This document shows, piece after piece, positions 8,374-18,300 of a DNA stretch of 28,110 bases. Each line of letters starts with the position of its first letter. Within the stretch, counting starts at the first letter, position 1. Source of the DNA: CAZIVO01 sp964542765 (lineage in GTDB: Bacteria; Planctomycetota; UBA1135; UBA2386). Below the pieces are notes generated by a model. That model was given only the letters and a program-made list of their open reading frames with translations, was not told where the DNA came from and searched no databases. A program made the position numbers and the translations under genes. The stretch lies in the NCBI GenBank assembly GCA_964542765.1, contig CAZIVO010000037.1, forward strand, positions 1-28,110, given 5' to 3'.

Positions 8374-10058
8374 TGGCGGGTAAGGCGAGTGCGGTTGATT
8401 TGGGGTCGCACACGATCAAGGTTCTCGCCCTCAAATTGGGCAAGAACGGTGTTGCCGTGCAGCGGTTTGGCGCTTCCAACGCGAGTGATGGCGCCCAGGG
8501 TTTGTCAGGTCTCGGTATACCGATCAAGAATGTGGTGGTCGGTCTCGCCGGTCGTGACATGACGCTGCGCTACACCCAGGTTCCACCTTCTCCTGACTGG
8601 CAACTGCGCAATCTGATGGACCTCGAGATTCAAGATCTCAGCAGTCAGTCGGGTGGACAGCTATCCGCCGACTACAACCTTCTCCCCATCGTCGATGAAG
8701 AGGCCGGGATGGATACCATCCTGATGGGACTGGCGCGGGATGAGGCGCTCGGTGGGGCGGTCAGCGTCATCGCTGATGCCGCGGGCAGTGTCAATGGGCA
8801 TGTCCCCAACTGTATTGCGCTATATAACGCTTATCTTCGGTGTGCGCCGATCGATGACGAGGACGAAGTCGTATGTCTGGCGAACATCGGCCGAGAAACT
8901 TCTGACATCGCGCTGGTGCGTGGGCAGGACTTGCTGTTCGCCCGTAATCTCAGTTCCGGCGGCAAGGTTCTCGACGATGCCATCGGCGCTGCTTTCAATG
9001 TCAGTGAGCGCAAGGCGGAGAGTCTCAAGCGCGATCTCCTGGATCTCGATCCGGCGAGTAGAGGGCGTTATGCCTCGGGTCATGCCGAGAAGGTGACGTT
9101 GGCTGCTGGTGGTGCTGCCAGCATGATCGTTTCGGCTATTCAGTCCTCACTCGCTTTTTGTCAGTCACAAACCAAGATCCAGGATCTCCGACTCGACAGG
9201 GTGTTGCTCAGCGGCGGCAGCGCCAGCATTCGAGGGCTGAGGGGGATGCTTCGCGAAGCGCTTCGTTGTCCGGTCGAGATCTTCGATCCCTGGGTCAGCG
9301 TTGATCTGTCGAGTTTGCCTGCCGACGATATGCAGCAACTGGACTTGCTGCGGTGTGAAGCGGTCGTTGCGCTTGGTCTGGCCTTGTCCAGGGCGGACCC
9401 GAATCTTTACGCGCTCGAGATCTTGCCCGAGAACATCAAGCGCCGACAACGCTTCCTGCAGAGGACTGTCTACAACATCGGAGCGGGCCTCGTGGGTGTA
9501 GCTCTCTTGGTGTTGGCAGCGATGCAGTCCCAGGCAGAGTTGAAGCAAGGCGAATCAGCGTCTCGGGTGCTTCGTCGCGAGAGCAACTCGGTCATATCCA
9601 TACACGAGCAAGCCGAGAACCTGGTCGAAGCGAATGCTATAGAGCGTGCTATCGCTACTCAGCTGAGTGTGAAGTCGATCCCACTAGATGGCTTGCTACG
9701 GACCTTGCGCGCGATCCAGGACACCTTGCCCGACGAGCTCTGGGTGACCGCGGTGGAGGTTGGCAAGAAGAGCCAAGGGGGTCGTAGCAGTGGGTCGAAT
9801 ACACGGCCGGTGATCATCGTCAAGGGATCCGGAAAGCCTGTGGGCGGTATTGATGTCGGAGCTGCTTACCGCCGCTTCGTTGCCGAGTTCAAGGCTCACG
9901 ACATGATCAGGCCACCTTCGCGACAATCGTCCGAAGGCGATGATGAGCCGCCACCGCAACCGTTGCAGCGGGTCAAAACGGCCGTCCAAACCAAGGGGCA
10001 GCTGACGGAATTCACCTTCGAGATCGATTTCATGCCTGAGGTGGTGGAGGAGGGCTGA
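8373..10058 (+). CDS. GspL-like assembly protein: PilM-type actin-like domain joined to a PilN-type membrane domain
   Basis: This 561-residue protein combines two parts that type IV pilus systems usually encode separately. Residues 1-340 are a PilM/FtsA-like actin-fold domain, with phosphate loop VDLGSHTIKV (8-17), NIGRETSDIALV (171-182) and LLSGGSASIRGL (278-289). A membrane helix at about 368-386 is followed by a PilN-like periplasmic region (about 390-561) with LDGLLRTLRAIQDTLPDELW. This matches GspL of type II secretion, which recruits the assembly ATPase and links it to the inner-membrane platform. ATG 8373 is preferred over the adjacent GTG 8370 because GGAGG ends 8 nt upstream. The start overlaps the FHA gene stop, implying translational coupling. 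Confidence 0.88.
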   Translation: MAGKASAVDLGSHTIKVLALKLGKNGVAVQRFGASNASDGAQGLSGLGIPIKNVVVGLAGRDMTLRYTQVPPSPDWQLRNLMDLEIQDLSSQSGGQLSADYNLLPIVDEEAGMDTILMGLARDEALGGAVSVIADAAGSVNGHVPNCIALYNAYLRCAPIDDEDEVVCLANIGRETSDIALVRGQDLLFARNLSSGGKVLDDAIGAAFNVSERKAESLKRDLLDLDPASRGRYASGHAEKVTLAAGGAASMIVSAIQSSLAFCQSQTKIQDLRLDRVLLSGGSASIRGLRGMLREALRCPVEIFDPWVSVDLSSLPADDMQQLDLLRCEAVVALGLALSRADPNLYALEILPENIKRRQRFLQRTVYNIGAGLVGVALLVLAAMQSQAELKQGESASRVLRRESNSVISIHEQAENLVEANAIERAIATQLSVKSIPLDGLLRTLRAIQDTLPDELWVTAVEVGKKSQGGRSSGSNTRPVIIVKGSGKPVGGIDVGAAYRRFVAEFKAHDMIRPPSRQSSEGDDEPPPQPLQRVKTAVQTKGQLTEFTFEIDFMPEVVEEG

Positions 10059-10059
10059 C

Positions 10060-10866
10060 ATGGACCTGCATGACATCTGGCAGGAGAACAAGCGCTGGAT
10101 TCTGTGTTGTCTCCTGGGTCTGGTGATCTACTGGGTCGGTGGTTACGTGGTCGAATCAGTCTGGAGCGATCAGACCGTCGTTCGTGCGATTCAGCGGTCT
10201 CAGAGTCAGGTCCAGGGCGACCAGTATGATCAGGGCGCATTGAAGGCTGCGAAGGCCGAAAGCGAGGCGCTGAAGGCTGTTCGTGGGCGTTTGGCCAAGG
10301 CGCTGGTATTCGATCCTGGCGATGACTTCCGGCTTGCAGGTAAGGGCGATCCCGAACTTTGGTGGGATCGGCGGAGCCGTGCGGTCAAGGAAGAGGTCAT
10401 GAGCCGCGCTGACGAAGAGGGGGTCGAGCTTGCAGAAAAGGCACTCGAGTGGCCGGTGCCAACCGAGCGTGATGAGATTGAATCGACGCTCATCGGGCTC
10501 TCCTTGCTTCGCCAGTCCGCCTTGCGTCTGATCGATGCTTACAGGACGGTTCTTGCTGCGGATGCGGAGATGGCCGGCCCGCTCGTGATCGAGTCGATGA
10601 AGGTGGAGAGTGGTCGCCGCGGGGCTACATCGTTCATTCAACGTCGTCGCAAGTCGCGACCCGGCGAGGGATTGGTGCAGGAAGAAAGGATGCGCTTTGT
10701 GTTCAGGGCGACCGAACCGGTCATCGAGCTCTTCCTCGAGGCATGTCGATCGGAGGATCCGCCGCTGGCTGTAGCGGAGTTCAAGGCGATGATGGATCGC
10801 AGACCGGGAGATCCTCTGAAAGTGACCGGAGCGCTGACGGCGATCAGCTTGAGCAGGACGCAATGA
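10060..10866 (+). CDS. PilO/GspM-like inner-membrane protein
   Basis: This 268-residue protein starts one base after the GspL-like stop, behind a strong GGAGGAGG ribosome site. It has a short cytoplasmic start, one membrane helix (about 13-33), a long charged helical stretch (about 40-190), and a C-terminal alpha/beta region containing RMRFVFRATEPVIELFLEAC (about 211-230). That segment resembles the ferredoxin-like domain of PilO/GspM, where a strand is followed by a helix. Size, topology and position directly after a GspL/PilN-type gene support the GspM/PilO role, a periplasmic partner of GspL in the assembly platform. Sequence identity to known GspM is not obvious by eye, so the call rests mainly on context. 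Confidence 0.7.
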   Translation: MDLHDIWQENKRWILCCLLGLVIYWVGGYVVESVWSDQTVVRAIQRSQSQVQGDQYDQGALKAAKAESEALKAVRGRLAKALVFDPGDDFRLAGKGDPELWWDRRSRAVKEEVMSRADEEGVELAEKALEWPVPTERDEIESTLIGLSLLRQSALRLIDAYRTVLAADAEMAGPLVIESMKVESGRRGATSFIQRRRKSRPGEGLVQEERMRFVFRATEPVIELFLEACRSEDPPLAVAEFKAMMDRRPGDPLKVTGALTAISLSRTQ

Positions 10867-13553
10867 CGATGTCGATTCGTAAAGAGCAAGCATTGTTTTT
10901 GGTCGCTGCCGCACTAGGCCTGCTGATCTGGTCAGGTATGGAGTCGAAGAAGCACTCCAGCCGACTGCGCTATGAGCGCCAAGGGTACGAATCAAGATCT
11001 CTTCCTGATGAAGTGGTGGTCGAGCCCTCTGACCGAGGAGTTTCCGAGCGTGATCCTTTCCGTGTGCCATCGGAAACGGATCCTTTGCCGCCGCGCATCA
11101 TCGAGTTTCCTGTCATGCGACCGTTATCGGTTGTTCTGCCACCGCTGTTTTTGGGGCAGCAGTCCAACGCATACCATCAGCTGCGGGTTCCAGGAGGTGT
11201 GGTGGAGCGGGTTCAGCTGAGCGGCGGTGGTGCCAGGAGCGCGAATGGATCGGCACCTGGTTTTTCCGGCGACACGGGAGCCGGGGGAGATTTCGCCGAT
11301 CAGGGAGGTAGCAACCCCATCGACGCTTTCGACAAGGTGTTTCTGGAAGGAATGAGCGCTCCCTTTATCGGTTTCATCAAGAGCGCTGACAAGTATGCGC
11401 TCGCCACGAAGAAGTTCTTTGGCGATGAGACGGTGATCCTGGAGCGAGTCAATCGCAAGACGGGTCGAGTGATGTTGACCATGGACTTGACGCCTGACAG
11501 TTACACCATCACCCGGATCGAATTGGCGAAGACACTTCGCAACCGCATCGAATTACGCAAGCGCGAGCTTGGCGCGGGCCCGGCATCACTCAAGGACCGG
11601 GGCCCGTTCATCGACGAACTCCTGGCCGAGGCACGAAAAGAGTTCTGGGTCTACGCCGAGGCAGAGGAACAGGCAGAGCAGTACGTGGAGATCTCCAAGC
11701 GTGCGGAGGAAGGCTACAGATATCTTGTGCGCGTGTTGCGTGCCCAGGGCGATATCGCCAAGGAATGGAATCTGCTCACGGGGCTCGAAGATTCGGCATT
11801 CAAAGAACGCGCCCTGGGTTTGCTCAAGTCGCGCTTGGGGCTTTCCATCGATGCCGAGAAGCATTTGCGCGAAGCGGTGAAGCGCGGGACGGCAGACCCA
11901 CGATCGCGGCTTGCTCTGGCTTTCTTCCTGTGCGATCAGAATCGCTTCAGCGATGCCCTTGAGCATGCCGAGGCCGCGCGGCGCAACTCCGTTGTTTTGT
12001 CTTCCAATGCGGAGAGATTCAATGTTTTGCTTTGTTTGATCCGTGTGCATCTGGCGAGCGGCAATCTTGAAGTCGCGCGGAATCTGCTCGGGAGCCTCCC
12101 CTCGGATCCCCGTGGAGGTGGTGTGGCAGCGGCTGTGGACTATGCGCGCGGAGAAAGGAAGGCGGGGCTGGCCGCGCGGTTTGCGGCGAGCGGTGGCGGC
12201 GATGCGGCGCTGGGCCGCGCGGTGTGCCTGATGATCGAGGGGCAGTGGAGCGAGGCCGAACGAGCGTTCTATGACCTTGCGGATCAGTACCCGGTGTGGC
12301 GCCATCTTGGTTTTGCGGGACTGGCTCTTCTGTACGAGAGGACGGGCAATCGAGAGCAAGCGATCGCAAGTGCCGAGGCAGCGGCCACGGCTCACCCGCG
12401 GGATCCTTATGTTCAGTATGTTCTCGGACGGCAACGACGGTTACTCGGTCAACTCGATGGTGCCCAGGAGGTGTTGAGATCTGCGATCGCGCGTGATGGC
12501 AGATTGGTCGAGGCGATGGCAGAGCTTGTGCGAACGCACCTCGCGCAGACGTCGCGCGCAGGGGCTGATCCTGTCGAGGTGGCTGAAAATCTCTACAAGG
12601 CTCGCCGCTACGCAGATCGCTTGGTGGAGTCTGATTCGCAGGATGGTGGGGTGGTCGCCATCGAATATCTCGAGTTGCAGGGGTTGGTCCGCTACCGCGC
12701 TCAGGACCTGAAAGCTGCACGCAAGGCTTTCGAGATGGGTGCAGACCGGAGTTTCTTTTGCCGAATCGGGCTGGCGATTGTGGACTATGCGGAGAAGAGA
12801 ATCGAAATGGCGCAAGGGCGCTTGATCGAGATCCGTGATTCATTGCGTATTTCGGACCCCAACAGGAGTTTCACCGAGAACGTCCTCGAGCAGATTGGCG
12901 ACCATGCGCAGAAGGAGCAGTTGCGCGATGTATTCGAACGTGGCGATCTGGGAGGAAACTGGACTTCGTCCGCGAACGGCACTGTCAAGCCGCGACTTCG
13001 CGATGGTGCACTGTCCATTCGCGGAATTCTCAAGCAGCCGGGTAGATCGGTCATTGCCCGTAGAGTTCAGCCGACGGGCGGCAATTTCCTGGCGGTCGAG
13101 GTCGACATGGAGATCAATCCAGGGCATCGCGCCCGCGATGCCTTCTTGCAGGTTGGCTTCCCGAAGAAGAGCGCCGAGGGCACGAGCGATTTCAGTGTCA
13201 GTTTTGGCGTTCATGACAAGAAGCCATACCTGCTGATCGAGGATGGTGATCGGCGCCAGGCGCGAGATCAGGCTCAGCGTGAGAATTGGGAGCCTGTCAG
13301 ATTGTCGGGCGGTCTGAACACCCTTGATCCGATCCGCCTGGCATTGCGAGTGATACCGCGCGATGAGGTTGGCAGGCGTTTCATGTTGCGAGCTTTTTGG
13401 AATGGGCGTTTGGTGCATGAGCGCAAGATCGAACGGCTGAACAGCAGCACCCGGACAGAATTGAATATTGATCTGGTATCGAGGGGAACAGTTGGCCAGG
13501 AGGCGGATGTGCTCTTCGATAACTTCCTGTTGATCCGGCGGAAGGAGAAATGA
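10863..13553 (+). CDS. Membrane-anchored TPR protein with C-terminal jelly-roll domain
   Basis: This 896-residue protein starts at an ATGA overlap with the preceding stop, behind an AGGA site. A membrane helix (about 9-25) anchors it with the bulk outside the cytoplasm. A Pro-rich linker and a Gly-rich low-complexity patch (about 119-150) lead to a small beta region (about 165-215) that could be the GspC/PilP homology-region counterpart. About 400 residues of helical hairpins follow (285-680), including TPR-like stretches such as ALEHAEAARRNS and YVLGRQRRLLGQLDGAQEVL. A C-terminal ~200-residue beta domain (690-893) ending in DVLFDNFLLIRR resembles LamG/concanavalin-type jelly rolls. Position suggests the GspC/PilP connector role; the TPR and jelly-roll parts are additions unknown to me in those families. 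Function otherwise unknown. Confidence 0.8.
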   Translation: MTMSIRKEQALFLVAAALGLLIWSGMESKKHSSRLRYERQGYESRSLPDEVVVEPSDRGVSERDPFRVPSETDPLPPRIIEFPVMRPLSVVLPPLFLGQQSNAYHQLRVPGGVVERVQLSGGGARSANGSAPGFSGDTGAGGDFADQGGSNPIDAFDKVFLEGMSAPFIGFIKSADKYALATKKFFGDETVILERVNRKTGRVMLTMDLTPDSYTITRIELAKTLRNRIELRKRELGAGPASLKDRGPFIDELLAEARKEFWVYAEAEEQAEQYVEISKRAEEGYRYLVRVLRAQGDIAKEWNLLTGLEDSAFKERALGLLKSRLGLSIDAEKHLREAVKRGTADPRSRLALAFFLCDQNRFSDALEHAEAARRNSVVLSSNAERFNVLLCLIRVHLASGNLEVARNLLGSLPSDPRGGGVAAAVDYARGERKAGLAARFAASGGGDAALGRAVCLMIEGQWSEAERAFYDLADQYPVWRHLGFAGLALLYERTGNREQAIASAEAAATAHPRDPYVQYVLGRQRRLLGQLDGAQEVLRSAIARDGRLVEAMAELVRTHLAQTSRAGADPVEVAENLYKARRYADRLVESDSQDGGVVAIEYLELQGLVRYRAQDLKAARKAFEMGADRSFFCRIGLAIVDYAEKRIEMAQGRLIEIRDSLRISDPNRSFTENVLEQIGDHAQKEQLRDVFERGDLGGNWTSSANGTVKPRLRDGALSIRGILKQPGRSVIARRVQPTGGNFLAVEVDMEINPGHRARDAFLQVGFPKKSAEGTSDFSVSFGVHDKKPYLLIEDGDRRQARDQAQRENWEPVRLSGGLNTLDPIRLALRVIPRDEVGRRFMLRAFWNGRLVHERKIERLNSSTRTELNIDLVSRGTVGQEADVLFDNFLLIRRKEK

Positions 13554-14245
13554 TGTCGGCAGAGGTTCACTCTGTGGCTTCGGCCTCGTCCCCGCGGGCG
13601 AGGGGTTTCACTCTTATCGAGCTCTTGATCGTCATCGGAATCATAGGAACGCTGGCGGTCGTGCTCTTGCCCAATGTGATCGGCGCAGGAGTGCAGGGGG
13701 AGATTGCCGAGACCAAGGCGCGGATACAGTTTCTCGACCAAGCGATTCGTGCATTCGAGCGGCGGCCGGGTCATGGCTACTGGCCGACGGACAACTTCAC
13801 CGACCCGGCCGGCAAGGTGCAGGCGCCCAAGAAGGCCAATCCTACGAATTCGGGGATCGAGTCCCTGGTTTTGTTCCTGTGTCAGAAGCGAGGTATCGAT
13901 TCCCTGGCGGATCATGAGAACTGGCTCGCCAACACGGATGACGACAGGAGCAAGGTCATGAATCCAGCCCTCGATCGCACGGAACTGGTCGAGGTTGTGG
14001 ATGCCTGGGGGACACCACTGGCTTACTTCGCGAGTCAATCGGACGGTTACGCTCACGCGCAGAGGATCGTCGACGGTAACGGTGGTGAATTGCGTGCGGT
14101 AGCGGCGAAGAATCCCAAGACCGGAAAGTACCACGCTCCTGGCAAGTATCAGATCATCTCGGCGGGTCCCGATGGGATCTTCGGGGAAGACCAGGATGGC
14201 ATGACTGACGATGTCGTTTACCCACCGTTACCCAGAGGGAGTTAG
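13553..14245 (+). CDS. gspG: Major pseudopilin GspG
   Basis: This 230-residue major pseudopilin, the repeating subunit of the pseudopilus, carries a type III signal: a basic leader ending RARG, then FTLIELLIVIGIIGTLAVVLLP with cleavage expected between G18 and F19 and the conserved Glu at mature position 5. The C-terminus has SAGPDGIFGEDQDGMTDD, matching the GspG calcium-binding loop. It is longer than usual GspG (~140 residues); the extra length lies in the middle of the globular domain (about 55-150). Two adjacent ATGs occur at 13550 and 13553; the second is chosen because AGGAG ends 5 nt before it. The start overlaps the previous stop. A prepilin peptidase is required but none is encoded in this window. 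Confidence 0.94.
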   Translation: MSAEVHSVASASSPRARGFTLIELLIVIGIIGTLAVVLLPNVIGAGVQGEIAETKARIQFLDQAIRAFERRPGHGYWPTDNFTDPAGKVQAPKKANPTNSGIESLVLFLCQKRGIDSLADHENWLANTDDDRSKVMNPALDRTELVEVVDAWGTPLAYFASQSDGYAHAQRIVDGNGGELRAVAAKNPKTGKYHAPGKYQIISAGPDGIFGEDQDGMTDDVVYPPLPRGS

Positions 14246-14252
14246 CGCCTTT

Positions 14253-15329
14253 TTGGACGAGGTTCGACACCAACGATTACCGATGACACCCTCGGACAGA
14301 GATGTTTGCGGTGATCCTGTGTGCTTGCCTGACAGTCGCTCGAATTGCTCCCGGGGTATCGGCGGCTTCACCCTGCTCGAACTGATCACGGTCATGGGCA
14401 TCATTTCTATCCTCATGGGTCTGGGGATAGGTTTTCTTCAGCGTGGCAGTACAGACCTTGATCTGGCATTTGGGATCATTCGCGATCAGATGCGTTTGGC
14501 GTCCACGACAGCGAAGAGCAAGAGTTTGCCGACAGAGGTCAGGATTTTCCCTGGCGATGGTTTTGAGAAGCCGACCCGGTTGCAGACGCATGCGCTGCGC
14601 ACCATCGGTCACTGGCATCTCGAACCGGCCGAGCGCTGGTTCAATCAGCAGATCAAACCGGCTTCGCCGATCAAGGGTGAGTTCGTTGCGGGTGGACGTT
14701 TCGGTCACGCGTGCCGCCCGGATATCGACGATGAAGATGCGATGATGACGATCGAGGCCGGCGACAAGGATTCCTGGTATCTCGATGGTGGCTTCGCGTT
14801 GCGACTCGAATTGAAACTGGAGTCGCGAAGCGCGGCGACCTTGGTCCGCTTGGGCGATGCTTTCGAGTTGGGGATGGATGGGAATGCGGTGCTCGAAGCT
14901 CGTATGACGCTGGGCGAGGCCGGCAAGCGACGCGGTGGGATCGTGACGCTTCAGGCCAGCCGAACCTTACCGCTCCACGAGTGGGTGACGATCGAGTTGG
15001 TTCATGATGGCCGCGAACTCCGCCTGCTGACCGATGGCAGGGTCGAGGCCAGCGGTGCTGCTCGTGGCGAACCGTATCAGCACAAGAGCGATCTGTTCGA
15101 ACTGTCGCGTGGAGGCGAACATGTGCTCGGCTTGATCGACGAAGTGCGTCTGCTGGCTTACCAGAGGGGTGAATTGATGGAGTTCCCTGTTGAGGTCGAA
15201 TTGCGTAATTTACAAGGTCCGGTGCGGTTCGATCGTCGTGGCGAACCCGTTACTCCGCAGCAGTTCACTATTATATTGAATGACGAGGAGATGACTCGAG
15301 TGATCTCGGCAGGAGGTATCTTGAAATGA
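14253..15329 (+). CDS. gspH: Minor pseudopilin GspH/FimT-like with inserted LamG-like domain
   Basis: The leader ends GIGG before FTLLELITVMGIISILMGLG, a type III prepilin signal with Glu5. After ~60 residues of pseudopilin helix and first strand (to VRIFPGDGF) comes a ~190-residue LamG/concanavalin-like domain (14583-15158), recognisable from FALRLELKL, HEWVTIELVHDG, LRLLTDGRVEA and GLIDEVRLL. The typical GspH/FimT C-terminus then resumes (VRFDRRGEPVTPQQFTIIL, ending TRVISAGGILK). The LamG unit therefore sits inside the pseudopilin fold. The start is uncertain: TTG 14253 follows GAGGGAG by 11 nt; ATG 14211 would overlap gspG by 35 nt; ATG 14283 gives a shorter 28-residue leader but has no ribosome site. 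All keep the same mature protein. Confidence 0.87.
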   Translation: MDEVRHQRLPMTPSDRDVCGDPVCLPDSRSNCSRGIGGFTLLELITVMGIISILMGLGIGFLQRGSTDLDLAFGIIRDQMRLASTTAKSKSLPTEVRIFPGDGFEKPTRLQTHALRTIGHWHLEPAERWFNQQIKPASPIKGEFVAGGRFGHACRPDIDDEDAMMTIEAGDKDSWYLDGGFALRLELKLESRSAATLVRLGDAFELGMDGNAVLEARMTLGEAGKRRGGIVTLQASRTLPLHEWVTIELVHDGRELRLLTDGRVEASGAARGEPYQHKSDLFELSRGGEHVLGLIDEVRLLAYQRGELMEFPVEVELRNLQGPVRFDRRGEPVTPQQFTIILNDEEMTRVISAGGILK

Positions 15330-18300
15330 GTGGAACGAGAGCTGGCGGCTTTGCTTTGATCAGCGTTCTGCTCGTCCTGAGCATATTGCTTTCCTTGTCC
15401 TTACCTTTCGTTCTGAGCATGGAGCATGGAGCTTCGGCGACTCAAACGATGGCGGACGAGAAGCATGTCAGCATGCTCTCCGAGAGTGTGCGCGATGCGA
15501 TTCTGTTCACGGCGTCCAAGAGTCATCGAGCGATCGATGAAGACCCTCATGTCGATACGATTCGCGAGTTTCCTGACCGTTACGAAATCCCGGAGGCCTT
15601 CAAGGAGATCGAGTCAGATGGTTTCGACAAGCACCTGTTGTCGGCCGAAGTCCGGGATCCTCAGGCTCGCTTCAACCTGAATACCGCGAGCCCTCTGGTC
15701 GTCGCCAATCTTCTCGATCTGTGCGCCAAGCTCAGGCGTGACCATGAACCGGACGAGACGGAACTGGAACTCGATGATGCCTCCGGCTTCCCGGATGCTG
15801 GATATGTCGTGGTCAGACGTGAGTTGATCCGCTATCGGGCCAAGGATGGCAATCGCCTCATCGATTGCGATCGTGGCCAGCATGCCGGCTCACAAGGTTT
15901 TGCCAGCGCCGTCGACCATACGCTCGCAGAGGACAGCATGGTGATCGACGTGCGAGCCCTGCTCGTGGCTTGTCACTCTTTTTACTTCGCTGATGGCCAG
16001 AGTCGGAATCAGTACCGCCCCTGGGCATCGGTTGCGGAATTGGCGCGGATTGCGAAGACCGGATGGGGTGGTTTCACACCTACCGATCTCGCGGTTCTTC
16101 GCTCCAGCATGACCACGGCATCGATTTCCGAGAATGCTGCCGAATGGGGCAAGCCCGAGCGGGTGTTCGAAGATGTCGAACCTGGCAGTGTCACGTTGCG
16201 TGTCCGTAGCGCAGCTTTCATCGGCGCCGGCAGCGTGGTCCGTATCCGCAGCCTCGATGGTGAGAGGAGCGAGTATGGCTTGGTTTGGGAGAGCGGTTTC
16301 ATGCGAACCCAACCGGGCATGATCAACCTTCCCAAGAGCTGGTTCATCAACCTGCTCTTGCCGGTCGCGCAGAGCTTCAAGGGGATCGATACGGTCGTCG
16401 AGCCGTTGATCCCGCAACCGGTGAACGTCAACACCGCCCCGCCCGCAGTGTTGACAGCCTTGATCCACAATGTGCGGGCGACTCGCAGCGTCAACCCGCA
16501 GAAGGTGAAGGGGGGATTGTCCAGCTATTCCTTCTCGCGGCGTGAGGCGCAGTCCCTTGCGGGCGAGATCTTGGCCTTGCGTGGCGACGATCAACCCGAG
16601 TGGACCGACGATGGGCCGCGGCCGTTCAAGAGTGTCGAAGACTTCGTCCGGCGGTTCCTTGGCCCGCACCTGCAATCGACGGATCTGGTGGACAAGTATC
16701 GGTTCATGCTTTTGTTCCACGCTCTGACTTCCGGGCGAGCTGGTGAGATCCGGATGGCGACGGCGCCGATCTGCTTTGCGTCGGCGCCCATCGTCGAGTA
16801 TCGCGCGGCGGCGGCACGGCTGCGCGCATCTGGCCGCCTGGCAGCGCGCGAGGAGCGAAGCGGTGTTGCGGCGGTCATGCCGAATGCGACCCTGGATCTC
16901 ATCGTGGCGACCCAGCAGGGCTTCGAGACGGCCTTCCGCCTCGATAGGCATGCTCCCTGGTATTTGACGATGCCGATCAACACCGGCGCGATTTCGCCTT
17001 TGGACATGGGTACCAACCCATCATCTCGGTCGAGTGCCCAGATTCTTCCCTTCACCTTTCCCGATGTAGGCATCGGGCAGCCTCGTTTTCCGAGTCAGGA
17101 TAGCGAGGGTTCAGGTTTCAGGCCGCAACCGTCGACCACACCCTTCGCGTTTCGCAGAGGTCAGGCCTACGCGCACGAGAGCTTGTGGACATCTCTTGAC
17201 CCCGACGGCCGCAATCTCGGACAAGAAGGTCCGTACGAGATGCATAACAATGGTCCACGTGGCCGCGGGTCAAAGAAGGGCGGGCAGACCAAGCGCAAGC
17301 GTGGTTCGGCTGCCTTCCCGTTCACGGAGAATGACGGTCTGGTAGGGCGCAACGCCATCTCTTTTTGGTTCAAGCTCGATGGCGCTGGCGAGCAGGCATT
17401 GTTCGATCTCTCGGTAGACGATGAGATGCGCAACCGCATTTCGCTGGCCATCCGCGAGGGGGAACTCGTTCTTGAGGTTCTCGACGAGGCCGGCATCGAT
17501 CCCGATGCCGGGCAGATCAACAAGGTGCGCACGAGCCCGGAGCGCACGGCTGGCACCTGGAAGGTTCCGCTGACCGAGTTCGACCTCCAGCCAGATATCT
17601 GGTTCCATGCGAGTCTGTCGGTTGAAGGCAACCAGCCGGATCAGATGGCTCTCCTGATCGACAATGTTCCGCGTGGCGACCCGGAGTTCAGAACCTACCT
17701 GAGCTCGCCGTTGCCCGAATACGCACGCGACAAGACTGTCACGTGGGCTCTCGATGACAAGAACAAGTTCTTGACGATTCCGGTCGAGGATACCGAGGGC
17801 TTCCCCGATAGAGGGGTCTTGAAGATTGGACTCGAGCTTTTCGAGTATTCATCCAAGGATGGCGCATCTTTCCACTGCAAGTTCGATGACTCGATGGGGG
17901 GACGCATCGCTCGCATGAGTTTGCGTGAGTTCCGGCCGGCGATTCCGGTCGACAACATGGGGCGACCGACCGTCAATATCGATCAACTCAAGGGTGGTAT
18001 GGATCTTGATATTGCCCCCCCGCATCCGATCGGGGCGGCGGTCGAACTGTATGGCTACGCCTTGCCGGTGTATCGAGATCAGATCATTCAGCCGGACAAT
18101 GCAACTCTGAGCGGTTCGATTGGTCCCTTCGCCGTGGCGCGTATCATCAATAGCGATGCCCAGCCGATCGCGGTCCCCTTGCCGAGAGGCGGCGCATTTC
18201 CTCTGGGGCGAGGGCTGCTGAATGACGATCCTGTCGACATCGAACTCGGCGATCCTTTGCCGAGCGAAAAGTATCCGCCCGAAGAAGCCACGGACCCGAT

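Noticed and set aside
11219..11313. Gly-rich coding stretch that looked like a tandem repeat
   Set aside because: It is low-complexity linker sequence without a regular repeat unit at DNA level.
15890..16951. 353-residue open frame on the minus strand opposite the gspK core
   Set aside because: It is Arg/Gly/His-rich, as expected of an antisense frame, while the plus strand encodes the conserved GspK blocks.
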